From: Streptomyces bikiniensis
GTDB taxonomy: Bacteria > Actinomycetota > Actinomycetes > Streptomycetales > Streptomycetaceae
DNA: 42,428 bases
Direction of reading: 5' to 3'
Assembly: GCA_000716465.1 (NCBI GenBank)
Contig: JNWL01000051.1
Span: 1 to 42,428, forward strand
The notes beneath the pieces were generated by a model, which did no database searches, was not told the DNA's origin, and saw nothing but the letters and a program-made list of their open reading frames with translations. Shown here in pieces: positions 7,341 to 15,638 of the stretch. The position numbers and the translations under genes were made by a program. Every line of letters starts with the position of its first letter. The stretch's first letter is position 1.

Positions 7341-8756
7341 ATGTCGAGAGTGCCAGGGTGGCTGAACCGGCTGGGCGAGGGCCTGAGCCGCGTCGGCCGA
7401 CGACTCGACGAGCGCAGGGCCGAGGCGGAACGGGACGACGAACCCGACCAGCCGTACGGGAGAACCGGCGGGGCCGCCCCCGCACGGCCCGAGACCGCCC
7501 CGGACACCCTCGCACCCCTCCCTCCCGAGCCGCGGAACGCGCCCGCGGAACCCGGCCTCTCCGTCCCCGCGCCCCCCTCGTACGCGCCGGCCGTCGCCGC
7601 CCGCCCCGATCCCGCCGCCGCGATCCCCTGGGGCATGCGCGTGGCCGCCGAGGCGGGCTGGCGCCTGCTCGTCCTCGCCGGGACGGTCTGGGTCCTGATG
7701 AAGGTGATCAGCTCCGTACAGCTGGTCGTCCTCGCGTTCGTCGCCGCGCTCCTCGTCACCGCCCTGCTCCAGCCCACCGTGGCCATGCTGCGCCGCAAGG
7801 GCCTGCCCCGCGGCCTCGCCACCGCCGTCACCGCCGTCTCCGGCTTCGTCGTGATGGGCCTGGTCGGCTGGTTCGTGGTCTGGCAGGTCATGGACAACAT
7901 CGACAACCTGTCCGACCAGGTCAAGGACGGCATCGAGGAGCTCAAGCGCTGGCTCCTCAACAGCCCCTTCCACGTGACCGAGCAGCAGATCAACGGCATC
8001 GCCAAGAACCTCAGCGACTCCGTCGGCGCCAACGCCGAGCAGATCACCCAGGTCGGCCTCCAGGGCGTCACGGTCGTCGTCGAGACGATGACCGGCATCC
8101 TCCTCGCCATGTTCTCGACGCTCTTCCTGCTGTACGACGGGAAGAAGGTCTGGGAGTGGACGCTCAGGCTGGTGCCCGCCCAGGCCCGGCCGGGCGTCGC
8201 GGGCGCCGGGCCGCGCGCCTGGCGCACCCTCACCGCCTACGTGCGGGGCACGGTCCTCGTCGCCCTCATCGACGCCGTCTTCATCGGCATCGGCCTCTAC
8301 TTCCTCGACGTGCCGATGGCCGTGCCGCTCGCCGTCTTCATCTTCCTCTTCGCCTTCATCCCGCTGGTCGGCGCCGTGGTCTCCGGCGCCCTCGCCGTCG
8401 TCGTCGCCCTCGTCACCAACGGGGTGTTCACCGCCCTGATGGTGCTCGTCGTCGTCCTCGCCGTGCAGCAGATCGAGGGCCACGTCCTCCAGCCGTTCAT
8501 CCTCGGCCGCGCGGTGCGGGTCCACCCGCTGGCCGTCGTCCTCGCGGTCGCCGCCGGCGGCCTGACCGCCGGCATCGGCGGCGCCGTCGTCGCCGTCCCG
8601 CTGGTCGCCGTCGCCAACACGGCGGTCGGCTACCTGCGCGCGTACAGCACCGAGCAGGCCCTGCGCAGCACGCCGGAGCCGCGCGGGGCGACCGCGTACG
8701 AAGTGGCCCCGACGCCGGCCCCGGGCGCGGCGCGGGGCGAGCGGGAGGACGCGTGA
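7341..8756 (+). CDS. AI-2E family transporter
   Basis: 471 aa. An N-terminal 90 residues of charged, Pro/Ala-rich disordered sequence precede about eight membrane helices. The C-terminal signature AVQQIEGHVLQPFILGRAVRVHPL followed by glycine-rich helices defines the AI-2E/PerM family. Members are proposed exporters or Na+/H+ antiporters; the substrate here is unknown. The long N-terminal cytoplasmic tail is common in actinobacterial members. ATG with AGAGGGAAG just upstream. The stop codon overlaps the next gene's start (GTGA), so the two are translationally coupled. Confidence 0.85.
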   Translation: MSRVPGWLNRLGEGLSRVGRRLDERRAEAERDDEPDQPYGRTGGAAPARPETAPDTLAPLPPEPRNAPAEPGLSVPAPPSYAPAVAARPDPAAAIPWGMRVAAEAGWRLLVLAGTVWVLMKVISSVQLVVLAFVAALLVTALLQPTVAMLRRKGLPRGLATAVTAVSGFVVMGLVGWFVVWQVMDNIDNLSDQVKDGIEELKRWLLNSPFHVTEQQINGIAKNLSDSVGANAEQITQVGLQGVTVVVETMTGILLAMFSTLFLLYDGKKVWEWTLRLVPAQARPGVAGAGPRAWRTLTAYVRGTVLVALIDAVFIGIGLYFLDVPMAVPLAVFIFLFAFIPLVGAVVSGALAVVVALVTNGVFTALMVLVVVLAVQQIEGHVLQPFILGRAVRVHPLAVVLAVAAGGLTAGIGGAVVAVPLVAVANTAVGYLRAYSTEQALRSTPEPRGATAYEVAPTPAPGAARGEREDA

Positions 8757-9415
8757 TCTCGGAACCGGAGCTGGTGGGCGGCACGGGCTTCGAACCGCCC
8801 GAGGTGCTCACCGAGGCCCGGCCGCCCCGGGCCCGCCGGCCCTGGCCGTGGGCGCTCGGCGGCGCGGTGCTCGCCTCGGCGGTCTGGGGCGCCGGGCTCT
8901 ACGCGTACGAGCGGGGGAAGCCGGCGGGGCCGGACCTCGCCGGGTACCGGCACGTGGAGGACCTCTGCGGGGCGGCGCGCCTCGCGGCGCTCGCCGGCGT
9001 CCTGGGCGAGCGGCGGGAGGACCGCACCCCGCCCGTGGTGAACGAACCGGCGATCAGCGAGACGGGGTGCGAGGCCGGCTTCGGTCCGCCGGAGGCCGAA
9101 CAGACCGTCGGCATCACGTACACCCTGCACAAGGTGGTCGACCCGGGGCCGGAGTTCGAGGCGCGGGCGCGGCAGTCCGGCTTCCTCGCGGAGGTCGACG
9201 GCATCGGTGAGCAGGCCTTCTTCGACGACATGGAGGAGGAGGGCGGCCGGCTCCGGGTCCTCGACGGACAGGCCGAGTTCCAGATCGGCATCCACCGGCA
9301 GAGCCACGGGCCGAACGGGGAGCCGGTCCCGTCCGGACCGCTGATCGACCTCTCCGGGATCGAGGTCCCGATGACGCAGGACCTGCTCGCCCTGATGGCC
9401 GGGCTCAAGAAGTGA
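8753..9415 (+). CDS. Hypothetical membrane-anchored extracytoplasmic protein
   Basis: 220 aa, GTG start overlapping the transporter stop by 4 bp (GTGA). About 30 acidic/Pro-rich residues precede a single membrane helix (residues about 31-51, WALGGAVLASAVWGAGLYAY), and the rest is a soluble outer domain. Two cysteines (DLCGAARL, ETGCEAGF) could form a disulfide. The layout recalls DUF3558-like or sensor-type extracytoplasmic domains, but I do not recognise a family. Coupling implies a joint role with the AI-2E transporter. Confidence 0.7.
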   Translation: MISEPELVGGTGFEPPEVLTEARPPRARRPWPWALGGAVLASAVWGAGLYAYERGKPAGPDLAGYRHVEDLCGAARLAALAGVLGERREDRTPPVVNEPAISETGCEAGFGPPEAEQTVGITYTLHKVVDPGPEFEARARQSGFLAEVDGIGEQAFFDDMEEEGGRLRVLDGQAEFQIGIHRQSHGPNGEPVPSGPLIDLSGIEVPMTQDLLALMAGLKK

Positions 9416-9417
9416 CG

Positions 9418-9452
9418 GAAGGGCCCCGGGGCGGAAAGCCCCGGGGCCCTTC
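9418..9452. terminator. Shared bidirectional terminator
   Basis: Perfect 15-bp stem GAAGGGCCCCGGGGC (9418-9432) / GCCCCGGGGCCCTTC (9438-9452), loop GGAAA. It lies between two convergent transcription units and should end both. Confidence 0.9.
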
Positions 9453-9467
9453 TCGTACGGTGCGCGG

Positions 9468-10007
9468 TCAGGCCTGCTCGGCGAGGACCGCTTCCGCGTC
9501 GAGGGTGACGCCGACCGCCTGGATCACGGCGGCGATCTTGACGGCCTCCTGGATGGTGGCGCGGTCGAGACCGGACTGGCGCAGGACCTGCTCGTGCGAG
9601 TCCAGGCACTGGCCGCAGCCGTTGATCGCGGAGACGGCCAGCGACCACAGCTCGAAGTCGACCTTCTCCACGCCCGGGTTGCCGATGACGTTCATCCGCA
9701 GACCGGCGCGCAGCGTCCCGTACTCGGGGTCCGACAGGAGGTGCCGGGTCCGGTAGAAGACGTTGTTCATCGCCATGATCGCGGCGGCGGACTTGGCGGC
9801 CTGGTACGCCTCGGGCTTCAGGTTCTCCCGGGCCTCCGGCTCCAGTTCCCTGAGCACCTTCGGCGAGCGCGAGGCGATCGCGCAGGCGAGGACGGTGCCC
9901 CACAGCTGCTGCTGCGGGAGGTCGCTGTTGCCGATGACCGAGCCCAGGTTGAGCTTCAGGTCCTTGGCGAAGTCCGGTATGGCGGCCTTGAGTTCATCGA
10001 GAGCCAT
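9468..10007 (-). CDS. ahpD: Alkyl hydroperoxidase AhpD
   Basis: 179 aa. C131 and C134 in [13 protein letters not shown], with H138, form the CxxC..SH proton-relay centre of AhpD, a disulfide reductase/peroxidase that links AhpC to lipoamide electron carriers in actinobacteria. All-helical, cytosolic. It starts 6 bp after the ahpC stop codon, so the two form one operon transcribed leftward and divergent from oxyR. Length is standard for the family. Confidence 0.95.
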   Translation of the reverse strand: MALDELKAAIPDFAKDLKLNLGSVIGNSDLPQQQLWGTVLACAIASRSPKVLRELEPEARENLKPEAYQAAKSAAAIMAMNNVFYRTRHLLSDPEYGTLRAGLRMNVIGNPGVEKVDFELWSLAVSAINGCGQCLDSHEQVLRQSGLDRATIQEAVKIAAVIQAVGVTLDAEAVLAEQA

Positions 10008-10013
10008 GTCGGA

Positions 10014-10568
10014 TCACTCGCCCGAGAGGAGCTTGACGGGGTCGAGCGTGGTCTCGCCCTTGTTCCAGTTGCACGGGCACAGCTCGTCGGTCTGCAGGGC
10101 GTCCAGGACCCGCAGGACCTCCTTGGGGTTACGGCCGACGGAGCCGGCGGTCACCATAGTGAACTGGATCTCGTTGTTCGGGTCCACGATGAAGACGGCG
10201 CGCTGGGCGAAGCCGTCCTCGCCCTCGACGCCGCAGTCCCGCATCAGCTCGTGCTTGGAGTCCGCGAGCATCGGGAAGGGCAGGTCGCGCAGGTCGTCGT
10301 GGTCCTTGCGCCAGGCGTGGTGCACGAACTCGGAGTCGCCGGAGACGCCGAGGATCTGGGCGTCGCGGTCCGCGAACTCGTCGTTCAGCTTGCCGAACGC
10401 GGCGATCTCGGTCGGACAGACGAAGGTGAAGTCCTTCGGCCAGAAGAACACCACGCGCCACTTGCCCTCGTAGGACTTGTGGTCGATCTGCTCGAACTCC
10501 TTGCCGCTCTCCAGCGACACGCAGGCGGTCAGGTCGTAGGTGGGGAACTGGTCACCGACAGTGAGCAC
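10014..10568 (-). CDS. ahpC: Peroxiredoxin AhpC
   Basis: 184 aa from the GTG at 10568, chosen because AAGGAGA lies seven bases upstream; an in-frame extension to 10652 has no ribosome site. The peroxidatic cysteine is C51 in FTFVCPTE. Resolving cysteines C164/C166 lie in DELCPCNWNKGE. This C-terminal CPC pattern belongs to the actinobacterial AhpC that works with AhpD rather than AhpF. It reduces H2O2, organic peroxides and peroxynitrite. Known in Streptomyces as an OxyR target, which the divergent arrangement here supports. Confidence 0.95.
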   Translation of the reverse strand: MLTVGDQFPTYDLTACVSLESGKEFEQIDHKSYEGKWRVVFFWPKDFTFVCPTEIAAFGKLNDEFADRDAQILGVSGDSEFVHHAWRKDHDDLRDLPFPMLADSKHELMRDCGVEGEDGFAQRAVFIVDPNNEIQFTMVTAGSVGRNPKEVLRVLDALQTDELCPCNWNKGETTLDPVKLLSGE

Positions 10569-10702
10569 GCGCTCTCCTTGCAGCAGGGAAACACCCTTTT
10601 TGAGGGGTTTCCATGAGGGTTGGACGGATCCACAGCATGGCACGGAGTGCATTGATCAGTGAAATAGCTAGAGTGGGTCGTGTTGATCGAAGGTGGTTAT
10701 CA
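10569..10702. promoter_or_regulatory. ahpC-oxyR divergent control region
   Basis: 134 bp between divergent starts. TTGATC occurs at 10652-10657 (within TTGATCA) and 10683-10688 (within TTGATCGA), 31 bp or about three helical turns apart, with TTATCAG nearby (10697). AAATAGCTAG lies between them. This fits a LysR-type tetramer contacting same-face half-sites, but the exact OxyR boxes cannot be fixed by eye. Confidence 0.45.
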
Positions 10703-11677
10703 GTGGCATCCCCGTACAGCCCTCCGCACGTCCCGCACCGCACCAAGCAGCCCAGCCTCTCCCAGCTCAGAGCGTTCGCGGCGGTCGCCGAGCATCTGCA
10801 CTTCCGTGACGCGGCGGCCGCCATCGGCATGAGCCAGCCCGCGCTCTCGGGCGCGGTTTCGGCACTCGAAGAGGCACTCGGTGTCCAGCTCCTGGAGCGT
10901 ACGACGCGGAAGGTGCTGCTCTCGCCCGCCGGGGAGCGGCTCGCGGTGCGGGCGCGGACGGTCCTGGACGCGGTGGCCGGGCTGATGGAGGAGGCGGAGG
11001 CGGCCCGGGCCCCGTTCACCGGGGCGCTGCGGCTCGGGGTGATCCCGACCGTCGCCCCCTATCTGCTGCCGACCGTCCTGCGCCTGGTCCACCGGCGCTA
11101 CCCGGAGCTCGACCTCCAGGTCCACGAGGAGCAGACCTCCTCGCTCCTGGAAGGGCTCGCCGCCGGACGGCTCGACCTGCTCCTGCTCGCCGTGCCGCTC
11201 GGGGTGCCCGGCGTCACCGAAGTGCCCCTCTTCGACGAGGACTTCGTCCTGGTCGCCCCGGCCGGGCACCCGCTGGCCGGACGGGACGACATCCCGCGCG
11301 AGGCCCTGAAGGAGCTGCGGCTGCTGCTCCTGGACGAGGGGCACTGCCTGCGCGACCAGGCCCTCGACATCTGCCGCGAGGCCGGGCGCGCGGACGGCGC
11401 CGAGGTCACCACCACCGCGGCCGGCCTCGCCACCCTGGTCCAGCTCGTCGCCGGCGGCCTCGGAGTGACCCTGCTGCCGCGCACCGCCGTCACGGTCGAG
11501 ACCGTCCGCAACACCGCCCTGGGGACGGGCCGCTTCGCCGAACCGGCCCCCTCGCGCCGGATCGCCCTCGCGATGCGGACGGGCGCGGCCCGGCAGGCCG
11601 AGTTCGAGGAGCTGGCGCGGGCGCTGCGGGGAGCGATGGAGGAGCTGCCGGTACGCGTGGTGGGCGGCGGTTCCTGA
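10703..11677 (+). CDS. oxyR: LysR-type peroxide sensor OxyR
   Basis: 324 aa. N-terminal winged helix (residues about 17-75: PSLSQLRAFAAVAEHLHFRD, then SQPALSGAVSALE). The C-terminal effector domain has C215 and C224 in DEGHCLRDQALDIC, nine residues apart as in E. coli OxyR C199/C208, so H2O2-driven disulfide switching is expected. GTG start at 10703 preceded by AAGGTGG; an in-frame extension to 10613 runs through the promoter region and is unlikely. Divergent from ahpCD, which it is expected to activate. Confidence 0.93.
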   Translation: MASPYSPPHVPHRTKQPSLSQLRAFAAVAEHLHFRDAAAAIGMSQPALSGAVSALEEALGVQLLERTTRKVLLSPAGERLAVRARTVLDAVAGLMEEAEAARAPFTGALRLGVIPTVAPYLLPTVLRLVHRRYPELDLQVHEEQTSSLLEGLAAGRLDLLLLAVPLGVPGVTEVPLFDEDFVLVAPAGHPLAGRDDIPREALKELRLLLLDEGHCLRDQALDICREAGRADGAEVTTTAAGLATLVQLVAGGLGVTLLPRTAVTVETVRNTALGTGRFAEPAPSRRIALAMRTGAARQAEFEELARALRGAMEELPVRVVGGGS

Positions 11678-11705
11678 GACCCCCCGGCATCAGGAACCGC
11701 CGCCC
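11662..11705 (+). terminator. oxyR terminator
   Basis: 16-bp perfect stem: GGGCGGCGGTTCCTGA (11662-11677, containing the oxyR stop codon) and TCAGGAACCGCCGCCC (11690-11705), 12-nt loop. Confidence 0.85.
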
Positions 11706-11747
11706 GTACCCGTACGCGCGACCGGCTTCGTACGTGCGGTCGACGGG

Positions 11748-14123
11748 TTACTCCGTGCGCAGCCCGTCCGCGCGCATCAGCCGCCACAGGGCCGGCAGGC
11801 TCAGCAGCGTCACCAGCGCGATCAGGGCGGCGCCGATGCCGACCACGGGCAGGAACACCCACCAGTCCTGGACCTGTTGCCCGCCCGCCTTCAGCAGGAC
11901 GACCCCGAGGCCGAGCCCGCCCGCCACGGCGAGCGCGAGGCCGAGGGCGATCGGCACCGCCGTCTGCCACAGCACCGACCAGCTCAGGGTCGAGCGGCGG
12001 GTGCCGAAGGCGACGAGCGAGGAGAGCAGCCGCTTGCGGTCCCTGAGCTGTTCCAGGGTGGTGACCAGGAGCGAGGCCGCCACCAGGAGCATCGTCAGGG
12101 TGGAGCCGACGAGGATGCCGGTGCGGACGCTGGAGAAGGCCGCGTCGACCTCGGTGTCCTTCAGGTCCTTCACCCAGGCGGTCGGGTCGATCGCCGCCGC
12201 CGTGTTCCGCGCGCGGTCGGCGGCGTCGGGCACGGCCGGGTCGAGCCGGATCACGCTCTGCGCGTAGGACTCGCCGAGCAGGCCCGTGTCGACCGCCGAC
12301 GGGGTGGCGAGGACGCCGTACTGGTACATGCCCGTCGGGTCGGGGCGGGAGTCCACGGTCTTCGTGCCGGCGGGGAGCTTCCACAGCGGCGGCGGGGCGT
12401 CCGCGGGCCGCCCCTCCGGCCCGTCCTCCGGCGGGTGCGGGTCGCGCAGGGCGACCGTGGCGCCCGCCCGGGCGACCGCGGTGATCCGCTCGTCGTCCGG
12501 GCCGCCCTGCGCGCCGTGCGCGAGGACGACGAAGACGTCGCCGTCCCGGCAGGCGGGCAGGGCGGCGAACTCCCGGAGGGAGGCGCAGTCGCCGACCCGG
12601 AGCGGCGTCGCCGGGGCGGAGTCCCTGCCCTTCTCCAGGGGACCGGGCCGCCAGGCGTGCGCCTCGACGACGGACATCGCCTCGGCGACGCCCTCGGTCC
12701 GCGCGAAGCGGGCGTTGATGGCGCGGGCCTCGTCGAAGGTCTTCCCGTGGACGCCGAAGGCGATCTGGGCGCGGGACGAATCCCCGCCGGTCGGCAGCGT
12801 GAAGTCCTTCTCCATCGCCTGGAAGAGCATCTGGAGCGCGATGGCGCCGGTGGCCGCGACGACGATGCCGCTGACCGCGCGGGCCGCCGTGCCGCTGCTC
12901 AGCTGGAGCCTGCGGACGGCCAGCTGCCAGGCCACCGGGCCCGTGTGCAGCCGTTTCACCCCGGCCTCGACCAGCCACGGGAGCAGCGTGGTCAGACCGA
13001 TCAGGAAGAGGACGGTGCCGGTCACGACGGGCACGGTGTCGATGCTGGTCTCGGTCACCGAGACCCGGCCCATGAGCGGGACGAGCAGGGCGGCGCCGGC
13101 CGCCAGGAGCAGCAGCCGCCACCACAGCCGGCGGCGGCGCGGCGCGGAGGCCCGGACGACGCCGAGCGGTTCGATCGCCACCCCGCGCAGCGCGACGAGG
13201 GTGACCACGACCGAGGCGACCGGGACGGTCACGAGGGCGAGGGCGGCGAGGGCGGGCAGCGGTACGACGTCGGAGGGGAAGGCGTTGACGTCCCAGATGG
13301 TGAAGGAGCCGGCGAACTGCCGGGCCACCGCGAAGAGTCCGGCGCCGACCAGGAGGCCGAGGAGCGCGCCCGCCAGGGACTCGCCGGCCGCGATCCGCCG
13401 GGTCATGGGGGCGTCCGCGCCGACCAGCCGCAGCGCCGCGAGCCGCCGGTCGCGCTGCTCGCCGCCGAAGCGGACGGCGGTCGCGACGAAGACGAGCACG
13501 GGCAGGAGCAGGACGACGCAGGCGACGACCACGAGCAGGATCAGGAAGGCGTTCATCGGCTCCTCGGGCACCGACCAGCCGAAGCGCTCGCCGCGCCCGT
13601 CGGGGTTGCCGGTGTCGAGGAAGTCGACGTGGGCGACGTACCGCAGCTCGGCCGGGCCGATGAGCCCGTCCTTGCCGAGGGTTCCGGCCACCTCGTAGGG
13701 GAGCCGTTCCCTGAGCAGGGCGCCCTCGGGGGAGTCGAGCAGGTCGCGGAGCGCGGGGGAGAGCAGCATCTCGCCGGGCCGGGGGAACGCGGTCGCGCCC
13801 GGGGGGAGCGGGGGCGCGTCGCCGTCGGGCTGCAGCAGCAGCGCGGAGACGACGTTGTCCCGGTAGGTGGTGGCCCGGTCGAAGTAGCGAAAGGTGTCGG
13901 GCCGGGGGCCGGTGACCTCCCGGCTCGCGTCGACGGCGCGGACCGACTCCCGCACCTCCCGCTGAAAGAGCATGTGGGGCAGGGAGGCGGCGAGCAGCAG
14001 CAGCGCCACGCCGAAGCCGACCCCGGTCGCGGTCAGCAGGGTGCGCAGCAGGCCGGGGCGCCCTCCGGAGACGGCGAACCGGGCGCCGAGGGCCAGGTCG
14101 CGGGCCCAGACGCGGAGCTTCAT
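11748..14123 (-). CDS. FtsX-like ABC exporter permease
   Basis: 791 aa. N-terminal helix near residues 25-50, a large outer domain, a three-helix block (about 190-320), a second central pair of helices, a second outer domain (about 430-650) and a final three-helix block: the duplicated FtsX/MacB-like layout of exporter permeases. EQRDRRLAALRLVGAD, before the first block, is the typical coupling-helix sequence. The ATG at 14123 overlaps the ATPase stop (ATGA), so the pair is coupled. The substrate is unknown; PadR-controlled exporters of this type often remove cell-envelope-active compounds (inference). Confidence 0.88.
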   Translation of the reverse strand: MKLRVWARDLALGARFAVSGGRPGLLRTLLTATGVGFGVALLLLAASLPHMLFQREVRESVRAVDASREVTGPRPDTFRYFDRATTYRDNVVSALLLQPDGDAPPLPPGATAFPRPGEMLLSPALRDLLDSPEGALLRERLPYEVAGTLGKDGLIGPAELRYVAHVDFLDTGNPDGRGERFGWSVPEEPMNAFLILLVVVACVVLLLPVLVFVATAVRFGGEQRDRRLAALRLVGADAPMTRRIAAGESLAGALLGLLVGAGLFAVARQFAGSFTIWDVNAFPSDVVPLPALAALALVTVPVASVVVTLVALRGVAIEPLGVVRASAPRRRRLWWRLLLLAAGAALLVPLMGRVSVTETSIDTVPVVTGTVLFLIGLTTLLPWLVEAGVKRLHTGPVAWQLAVRRLQLSSGTAARAVSGIVVAATGAIALQMLFQAMEKDFTLPTGGDSSRAQIAFGVHGKTFDEARAINARFARTEGVAEAMSVVEAHAWRPGPLEKGRDSAPATPLRVGDCASLREFAALPACRDGDVFVVLAHGAQGGPDDERITAVARAGATVALRDPHPPEDGPEGRPADAPPPLWKLPAGTKTVDSRPDPTGMYQYGVLATPSAVDTGLLGESYAQSVIRLDPAVPDAADRARNTAAAIDPTAWVKDLKDTEVDAAFSSVRTGILVGSTLTMLLVAASLLVTTLEQLRDRKRLLSSLVAFGTRRSTLSWSVLWQTAVPIALGLALAVAGGLGLGVVLLKAGGQQVQDWWVFLPVVGIGAALIALVTLLSLPALWRLMRADGLRTE

Positions 14124-14803
14124 GCCGCCCACTCCGCGTCCCGTACGCGCCCGTCGCGCACGACGATCTCGCGGTCCGAGTAGGCGGCGACCCTGGCCTC
14201 GTGGGTGACGAGGACGACGGCGGCGCCGGTGTCCCGGGAGGCCTCAGTGAGCAGGCTCATGACCCGCTCGCCGTTGAGGGAGTCGAGGGCGCCGGTCGGC
14301 TCGTCGGCGAAGATCACCCGCGGGGCGGTGACGAGCGCGCGGGCGACGGCGACGCGCTGGCCCTGGCCGCCGGAGATCTCCCCGGGGCGCTTGGCCGCGA
14401 CGCCGTCGACCTCCAGGCGGGCGAGCCATGCGACGGCCCTGGCCTCGGCGGCCCTGCGCTTCTCGCCGTTGAGGCGCAGCGGGAGGGCCACGTTCTCCGC
14501 GCAGGTCAGCTCGGGGACGAGCTGGCCGAACTGGAAGACGAAGCCGAAGTCGGTGCGGCGCAGGGAGCTGCGCTCGCGGTCGGAGAGGGCGGTGAGGTCG
14601 CGCCCGTCGTAGGCGATGGTGCCGGCGTCGGGGCGGACGATCCCGGCCAGGCAGTGCAGCAGCGTGGACTTGCCGGAGCCGGAGGGGCCCATGACGGCGA
14701 CGACCTCGCCGGCCCGCAGGGAGAAGTCGGCGCCCGCGAGCGCCGGGGTCGGCCCGTAGGCCTTGTCGAGGCCGGTGGCCCTCAGGAGCGGTGCGGAGGT
14801 CAT
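14120..14803 (-). CDS. ABC transporter ATP-binding protein (LolD/MacB type)
   Basis: 227 aa, soluble ATPase. Walker A GPSGSGKST (residues 39-47), Q-loop FVFQFGQLVPELT, signature SGGQGQR, Walker B VIFADEPTGALD, and switch VLVTHE. The ADEPTGALDS pattern places it with the LolD/FtsE/MacB subfamily, which pairs with FtsX-like permeases as here. Middle gene of the padR-ATPase-permease operon, 40 bp after padR and 4 bp overlapping the permease. Confidence 0.93.
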   Translation of the reverse strand: MTSAPLLRATGLDKAYGPTPALAGADFSLRAGEVVAVMGPSGSGKSTLLHCLAGIVRPDAGTIAYDGRDLTALSDRERSSLRRTDFGFVFQFGQLVPELTCAENVALPLRLNGEKRRAAEARAVAWLARLEVDGVAAKRPGEISGGQGQRVAVARALVTAPRVIFADEPTGALDSLNGERVMSLLTEASRDTGAAVVLVTHEARVAAYSDREIVVRDGRVRDAEWAA

Positions 14804-14843
14804 CGGCGGGCCGTCCCTTCCGGGTGCCCCGGGGTGCGCGCGG

Positions 14844-15368
14844 TCACCGGCGGACCTCCTCGGCGAGCCGGTCGAGCCGGGCGGCGGTCAGTTCCAGCCA
14901 GCGCAGGTCCGCCTCCAGGTGGAAGAGGGCGTGGTCGCAGATGAGCTGGTCGGCGAGGTCGCCGTCCTTCTTGCGCCGGGTGAGCTCGCGCATCAGGCGC
15001 AGGTGCTCGGAGCGCTGGGCGTCGAGGATGCCGTCGGCCCCGCGTCCGGTCAGGAGCGCGAGGACGACCTTGGTGTAGAGGGTGGACTGGAGGTACGGCT
15101 CCGGCTTCTCGGGGGTGGCGAGCCACTGGGCGACATCGGTGATGCCGGCCTCGGTGATGGCGTACCGCTTCCGCTCGGGGCCGCCGCCCGCCTCGACGCC
15201 GTCGACGACCACGAGGCCGTTCCTCAGGAGCCGGGACATGGTCGAGTAGACCTGGCCGTAGTGGAGCGGCCGGTCGTGGCCGAATCTGTCGTCGAAGGCG
15301 CGCTTGAGGTCGTAGCCGTGGCGCGGACCGGACTCCAGGAGCCCGAGAAGGGTGTGACCGATGGACAT
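14844..15368 (-). CDS. PadR-family transcriptional repressor
   Basis: 174 aa from the ATG at 15368 (MSIGHTLLGLLESGPRHGYD); the open frame extends upstream to 15455 but crosses the operator. The N-terminal winged helix has the PadR hallmarks LLGLLE.GPRHGYDLKR and YGQVYSTMSRL, with an ERKRYAITEAG wing. The C-terminal half is a helical dimerization domain. It is the first gene of the ABC exporter operon and is expected to repress it until a ligand binds. Confidence 0.92.
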   Translation of the reverse strand: MSIGHTLLGLLESGPRHGYDLKRAFDDRFGHDRPLHYGQVYSTMSRLLRNGLVVVDGVEAGGGPERKRYAITEAGITDVAQWLATPEKPEPYLQSTLYTKVVLALLTGRGADGILDAQRSEHLRLMRELTRRKKDGDLADQLICDHALFHLEADLRWLELTAARLDRLAEEVRR

Positions 15369-15377
15369 GCCGGTCAC

Positions 15378-15407
15378 TGTACATGGTGTGTATACCTGCG
15401 ATGTATA
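15378..15407. promoter_or_regulatory. Probable PadR operator
   Basis: Three related AT-rich boxes in GC-rich DNA, 10-37 bases upstream of the padR start: TGTACAT (15378-15384), TGTATAC (15389-15395) and ATGTATA (15401-15407). PadR proteins bind ATGT/ACAT-type inverted repeats, so autoregulation is likely. Confidence 0.6.
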
Positions 15408-15504
15408 GCGATCGGCCGGGCGGTCGCCGACAAGCGGAATGATCCCTTCGCGCAACCGTTCGCCGCGTACGGGCGTCGGTTCCTCTGGGCGTGGGTGCTG
15501 ATTC

Positions 15505-15525
15505 TCACGTCCTGAAAAGACGTGA
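15505..15525. promoter_or_regulatory. Inverted repeat upstream of the penicillin-binding protein gene
   Basis: TCACGTC (15505-15511), 7-nt spacer CTGAAAA, GACGTGA (15519-15525). It lies about 115 bp before the PBP start in the padR/PBP divergent region. It could be an operator or a small hairpin; no regulator can be assigned. Confidence 0.35.
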
Positions 15526-15638
15526 TCGGTCTCCTATGTCCGTCCTGTCGGTGTTAGCTTGCTGAGCTGATCCGGCACGCACGGCACGCGCCGGAGCGCC
15601 GGGGGCCGGGACACACGACGAGCGGAGCGACGGGACAC

